Below the pieces are notes generated by a model. It did not search any database, was not told the DNA's origin, and was given only the letters and a program-made list of their open reading frames with translations. Positions 59,309 to 64,000 of a stretch of 64,000 bases of DNA are shown one piece after another. A program made the position numbers and the translations under genes. Source of the stretch: Rhabditoides inermis (Eukaryota > Nematoda > Chromadorea > Rhabditida > Rhabditidae). The stretch spans positions 10,001 to 74,000 of the forward strand of contig CAWZYM010000297.1 in the NCBI GenBank assembly GCA_963966185.1. The letters run 5' to 3'. Each line of letters opens with the position of its first letter. Position 1 is the first letter of the stretch.

Positions 59309-61880
59309 ATGAACAGTCGTGAGTTCGGAAGTCATTGTTTTCGTGTTATTGCATTGCTCATACGTTTGCAAAGTTGTTTACTTGTTTGTTTAAGATTGTA
59401 ATTCGATGTTCACCACTAACAACTCGATCAACATGAACGTGAACCGCGCGCCCGACGGTTCCAGCTCGTTCTCCTTCTCCCGCTCCACCACCACCACACA
59501 AGGCGTGAGTATCATCTTTTATATGTTCACCTTTATTAACGTTTAATTGAAAATAATGTATTATAATATTTCAGTTCATGATGGATCCGAGTACGGCTCG
59601 CAAGTCTGGCGCCGCGTATCCCTTCACGAACCAGAAGCCGCTCGCAGCTGCTCAACCAGTCACCAACGCCGACTTTTCGGCCCCGCGCGGCGCCCACGGA
59701 TCCAGAATGTTCGACAACTCGCTCGTACGTTGCCTTCCGTGTATGATTTTTTGAGGTTGTTGATGTAGTAGTGTGTTGATGTGTTTGTGTTGTGATGAGC
59801 GTGTTCCTGTTCCTATCTGTGTTGCTCCTTCATCTCGTGGTTGTAGATGCAGTCGTCTTCTTCTGGCACGCCCCGCCCGTCGGCCGCCCAGCGATACTAC
59901 CATCACCAGGTGAGTTGAGTTATATGCCCAGTGCCCTCATCCTCACCCTCATCATATACGTTTCACGCATCTGTCAAACACATCATACCACGCAAATGGT
60001 CTAATAAAGAGTCGCAGAGATGTCAATCGTAATATTATTTGGAAACGGAATCATTTATAATTGAATGTTCTCTTCAGCAGCAGCGCGGCGCTGGTCCCGT
60101 CATACAGGAGATGAACTCGGACGACGACGACGATGAGGAGATGGAGGTGGGGCTCGGTTACATAATATTCCCATCATCCGTCGTTTTGAAATCTCTTGAT
60201 TGTACGACCGATATGTTTCATTGTGGTTTCAACATCTAGACATAACCAAAATAATGAAGCTATCTTTATTTCGTATGTTTATTTGTGTCGAGTTTCTTAA
60301 CTACTTGTTTCTTCTCTATTCTTCAATAAGAAATACAAAGTACTGACGTTTAAGTGTATTGTTTCATGTATCATGTTCCCCGTTCTAGGACGACACTGTC
60401 GACGAGTACGCGCGCCGTCGCGGACAGCAGCAGGGGAGGGGGCGGGAGAGGGAGGAGGACAAGGAGAACGACGGATACGCTAGTAGCGCCGACAGCATGC
60501 GCAGTGGTACGCGTGTTTTGTGTGTTTATTTATGTTTTGTTTTATTTATTTTTCATTTGTTTATGTATATCTATCTTTAATTGTAAGGCGGCATCCCCCG
60601 GTTCAAAACGGCGGCGGCGAAGCGGCTACAGCTGCACAGCAAGCACTTCCGCGGCAAGATCGCGCACTCGAAGGGACAGCACGCGAGGAGGAGCAGTGTG
60701 AGTACAGTTTGACACGTGCTCCATTCCCCCTGGCTCTATTTTGTCATCAAACGGTCTCTTTACTTTTTGCGCGCTTCGTCTCTTATGTGTTACTGATATG
60801 AAAGAAGAAAGAGAAAAGGAAAGAAAGAAAGAGAGAGTGAAAGAGAGAGACTTCCGGTTGCAGCTCCCATCGGTGGGCCAGATGCATGGCAAGAGACGCG
60901 CCCGCCCGGGAGCCGCCGCCCTCAAGGAGATCCGACGACTGCAGGCCAACACCGGAAAACTCATTCCCAAGGTTTTTTTTTAATTTGTTGGTAGAAGTAA
61001 AGAGTGTTTTTCTTCTCGCTAGTTCGAGATCGACAGTTATTGAAAAAAAGATAAATATACATAGTAAATATGTTTCGTATTCATGATTAGTTTGTAATGT
61101 TTCTTTTATTGATAATGATCCTTCGACCTTCATGGCTACTCTAAAGAACATACTTTCGATTAAACAAAGACTGAATATCCTAAGCCATTCTAATAATAGA
61201 ACTCTTTCTAATACAATATATAGCATGTTCTGCTTCCAGCTGCCGTTCTCTCGCGTCGTGCGCTCTATCACATCCAACATATCCTCGCACCGGGACGGAT
61301 ACAGATTCACACAGGACGCTATGGGAGCACTACACGAGGTAAGGGACGGACGACACGCCCACGCAGGCCACGCCCACTCTTGCCTCCTTGTTGTCTATGA
61401 GGGTAATTTTGGTAGGCTCTGTCATCCCTGCACTCTCTTTCCGGTTTTTTTTTTGTAAAAGTATTGTGGTAATATGATTCATACGATTCGCGTAAATGCG
61501 GATGCGGTGGTAACCTATGATTACCGTCGATTCCCGAGGGTGATATTACGTGTTTGTTCATTGTGCGGCGATATGGAAGAGAGAGAGAGAGAGAAATGTC
61601 CGAGCTGAGCGGATACGGTACTGGGAATGACACATGTTGACATTCTGCAAAGCCTCCTCGCTCCGACGCGTGGTTTATGTGTTTGTTGGATAGAGATGTG
61701 ATAAGGGAGAGAATCAAACTAGAAACGAGTAGGCTTTATCGATTTATCGATTGATTGCAGTCGGCCGAATCGTTCCTCATCACTCTCTTCAACGACGCGT
61801 CTCGATGTGCGACACACGCTAAGCGAGTGACTCTGATGCCTTCGGATCTCCAGTTGGTCCGCTACCTCCAGAGGTTCTAG
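59309..61880 (+). CDS. hcp-3 (CENP-A): Centromeric histone H3 variant (CENP-A/HCP-3), 318 residues
   Basis: Marks centromeric nucleosomes and recruits the kinetochore. Ten exons: 59309-59318, 59395-59504, 59575-59724, 59847-59909, 60078-60146, 60389-60506, 60588-60697, 60864-60971, 61240-61338 and 61761-61880, phases all consistent. The first two thirds are a long disordered tail (Ser/Thr/Asn-rich, then an acidic NSDDDDDEEME stretch, then basic RRGQQQGRG and KTAAAKRLQLHSKHFRGK). The histone fold follows: RARPGAAALKEIRRLQANTG (alpha N), LIPKLPFSRVVRSI (alpha 1), a loop 1 about three residues longer than in H3 (NISSHRDGYRF), ALHESAESFLITLFNDA (alpha 2) and HAKRVTLMPSDLQLVRYLQ (alpha 3). Long loop 1 and LPFSR separate it from canonical H3; the tail and HAKRVTLMP resemble C. 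elegans HCP-3. Confidence 0.93.
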
Positions 61881-63593
61881 ACGACCTGTCATGTCATCTG
61901 CACTTCATCTCAACCAATGCCGCGTCACTGTTTTCACGTTGTCTGCTTACCACTTATTGCACTGTGTCTCACTTTCCTCTACTCACCCCTCCTATTCGTC
62001 TCCTTATTTGTTTGTGTGTGGATCCTATGAAAGAATTTGTGCGCTTATAAAAAGTCGCTTCCCTGCGCGAGATTTGTGGAGACTTTAAAACGGTCTACTG
62101 TACATTGCACGTTTTTCTTCTCGATTACGATAAATATCTATTAATTGGGATTTGAATAGGTGCTGATTGTGGGAGGCTGGGTTTTTGAAGTGGCAGATGG
62201 TTGAGCAATCTTGCGAAAGGCAGGCTGGGTGGGGTCTCACCGCGAAGTGGGCGGAGCCAGGCGACGCCAGCAGTCGATATAGCCTCGGGGGCTTCCCCCA
62301 AGAGAGAAAGGGAGCAACATGTGCGACCGTCTCTCTTTCTCTCTCCTCTTCCTGCCATGTGCCCAAATACGAACGTCTTCCGGGTTTAGATGTGTTTTGT
62401 TTGTTGCTCTTTTGTTTTCGTTGGTGCACTTCCGATTTGATCAGGTGTCGATCACGATTTGATTTCGGATCGCGTTATTGATCTGTGCGACTTCCGATTG
62501 TGATTAGACGTGATTGCGCGTAATCTATTTCGAACTCAAGTATTTGTCGCCGCTCGTTTTGGGTGATTTGTGGTGGTAGGGAGCAGACGGGAGAAGGAGC
62601 AGGGGTAATAGCCATCGTGGCTGGCGCAGCTTTTCGAAACACCGCGTCTAAGTGTAGTAACAGTAGTGAATCTGCTCTCATGCTCGAAATACTTTCCCTA
62701 TTTCCAAAGGCGAAAGCGTCTAATCATCTTTTCATATGCTGAAAAGAGCAGGGGAGAGTGCCTCGCACCCTTGTTTTATTACAGCGAATCCCCCATCTCA
62801 CCCTTCCTTCTATCAGTCGTTCCCATGGAATCGCCCCCGCTTCTCTGGACACTCTCGATATCACACACTCTCTCCGGTCCATTCCCTGTCTGCATCTCTG
62901 CACACTCCATCCATCACTCACTCTCTCTCTCTGTCTGGATGTTGTATGGGAGAGGGGCAGAGGGGGTATGATAGAGGGAAGTTGGCAATGGGAGACGTCT
63001 GACTGTCGATTGTCGTCGTCGTGGGTGGTCGAATTGGTTTCCGACTCGTTTCATTACCCTTTTCTATTACTGAAGTCTGCTGTAACCCAATCCTCCCCTT
63101 CCTCTATTTTTCCCGGCTACTCAACTCATTTCGAAGGCCGTCTTATTTTACAATCACTCTCTCCCTTCTCTCTCGGTTCCATTTTACAATCACTCTCTCC
63201 CTTCTCTCTCTCTCTCTCCCCTCTCTTTCTCTCACTTTCATCCTCACTCATTGTCATTCCAATCACTGTATTTTTGGGAGTGTTTTATGTATTGTGCATC
63301 GTGTATTGGGATTTTGGGATTCAGCTCTGGCTCTCTCAAGTCAACATTTCTCGTTTCAATACTCTCACAAATACGCGAGTTTGCATTTTGTGTTGCAAAC
63401 GAATTTTGGATACAGACAGACACATACCCGGAAATGGGAAATGTTCGGTGTCTGAGAAATGAGCTTGGTTGTCGCTAGTCTTTGAATATTGCGATGGGAG
63501 AAATCAAGAGTACAAATCGCCATCTATGCTATAATTATAAACTCACGTGGAAAAGTGGTGCTGGGCGGTTACAAGCACCGGAAGAAAAGAAAG

Positions 63594-63651
<58 letters not shown>

Positions 63652-64000
63652 TAGCGAGAAGGAGAGGAGGATGATGGAAAGAGAACGGATACGTTGAGGC
63701 ATAAATACCCTTGATCACCGAGAGTCTGTTTACTGTTTAGAACACAGATTAGCTGTTTGATGATAGTACTATTAGCACATCGCGTGATTCCTATTCACTC
63801 TTCTCTCTCTTTTCATGTCTCTCTCCCTCCCTCTCTCTCCCTCCCTCTCTCTCCCTCCCTCTCTCTCTCTCTCTCCCTCCCTCTCTCTCTCTCCCTCCCT
63901 CTCTTTCCCTCCCTCTCTCTCTCCCTCCCTCTTTCTCCCTCCCTCTCTCTCCCTCCCTCTCTCTCTCCCTTGCTTCTCCTTTCGTCAACACATTCAGTCC
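61881..64000. other. 3' flank and simple-repeat spacer
   Basis: No supported exon. Contains CT-rich DNA near 63150-63240, a (GA)n tract at about 63606-63650 and a (CTCC/CTCT)n satellite-like stretch at about 63815-63970. A possible unseen gene beyond the window cannot be judged. Confidence 0.5.
63815..63970. repeat. CT/CCCT low-complexity array
   Basis: Alternating TCTCTC and CCTCCC blocks in an irregular tandem order. Confidence 0.9.

Noticed and set aside
1..64000. CRISPR arrays, bacterial operons, rRNA genes
   Set aside because: None seen; introns throughout show this is eukaryotic nuclear DNA, and the regular repeats are microsatellites or duplicated exons.

Overview
This 64-kb window is nuclear DNA of an animal, most probably a nematode. 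Genes are split by many short introns with GT-AG borders and TTTCAG-like acceptors. The centromeric histone has the long tail and C-terminal motif of the nematode HCP-3 type, and there is a secreted protein mixing C-type lectin and CUB domains. The species is not determined; a rhabditid or diplogastrid worm would fit (low confidence). Introns and spacers are full of (GA)n/(CT)n tracts, which generate long false Arg-Glu, Ser-Leu and Pro-Ser reading frames.

Layout, left to right: the 3' end of a membrane-protein gene (1-920, +); an aquaglyceroporin gene (1961-4831, +) with a TA-flanked MITE in an intron; a TTAA-flanked MITE (5186-5570); a DDE-transposase-like gene with ten small 5' exons, all joined by phase-2 introns (6066-10858, +), and an RGG-repeat protein (10953-11741, +); a small gene with a tandemly triplicated exon/intron unit (12163-13831, +); a degraded gene holding a near-perfect palindrome and a second TTAA MITE (14638-17532, +); a secreted CTLD/CUB gene (18159-21175, +); a long coiled-coil gene (21400-26520, -).

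From 25716 to 35922 lies a direct tandem duplication of about 5.1 kb whose copies are nearly identical. Each copy carries the first four exons of the coiled-coil gene, a complete small secreted-protein gene, and the last ten exons of a Cys-loop ligand-gated ion channel gene. The outer parts of the two large genes are single-copy, so the intact coiled-coil gene uses copy 1 and the intact channel gene (33099-37944, -) uses copy 2. At the junction the two partial genes lie head to tail on the same strand, and reading phases predict an in-frame chimeric gene (27986-31633, -). This is the most striking feature of the window.

Beyond it, all on the minus strand, are a secreted Cys-rich orphan (39147-41106), a Melted/VEPH1 orthologue with C-terminal PH domain (42839-50396) and a PLEKHM1/Rubicon-family protein with RUN and Rubicon-homology domains (51802-58333). 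A divergent promoter region separates the last of these from a CENP-A/HCP-3 gene (59309-61880, +). The final 2 kb is simple repeat and spacer.

Gene models were built by hand from splice consensus and reading phase. Several conserved domains are broken by single-base length changes, mostly in G or C runs, which may be assembly errors.
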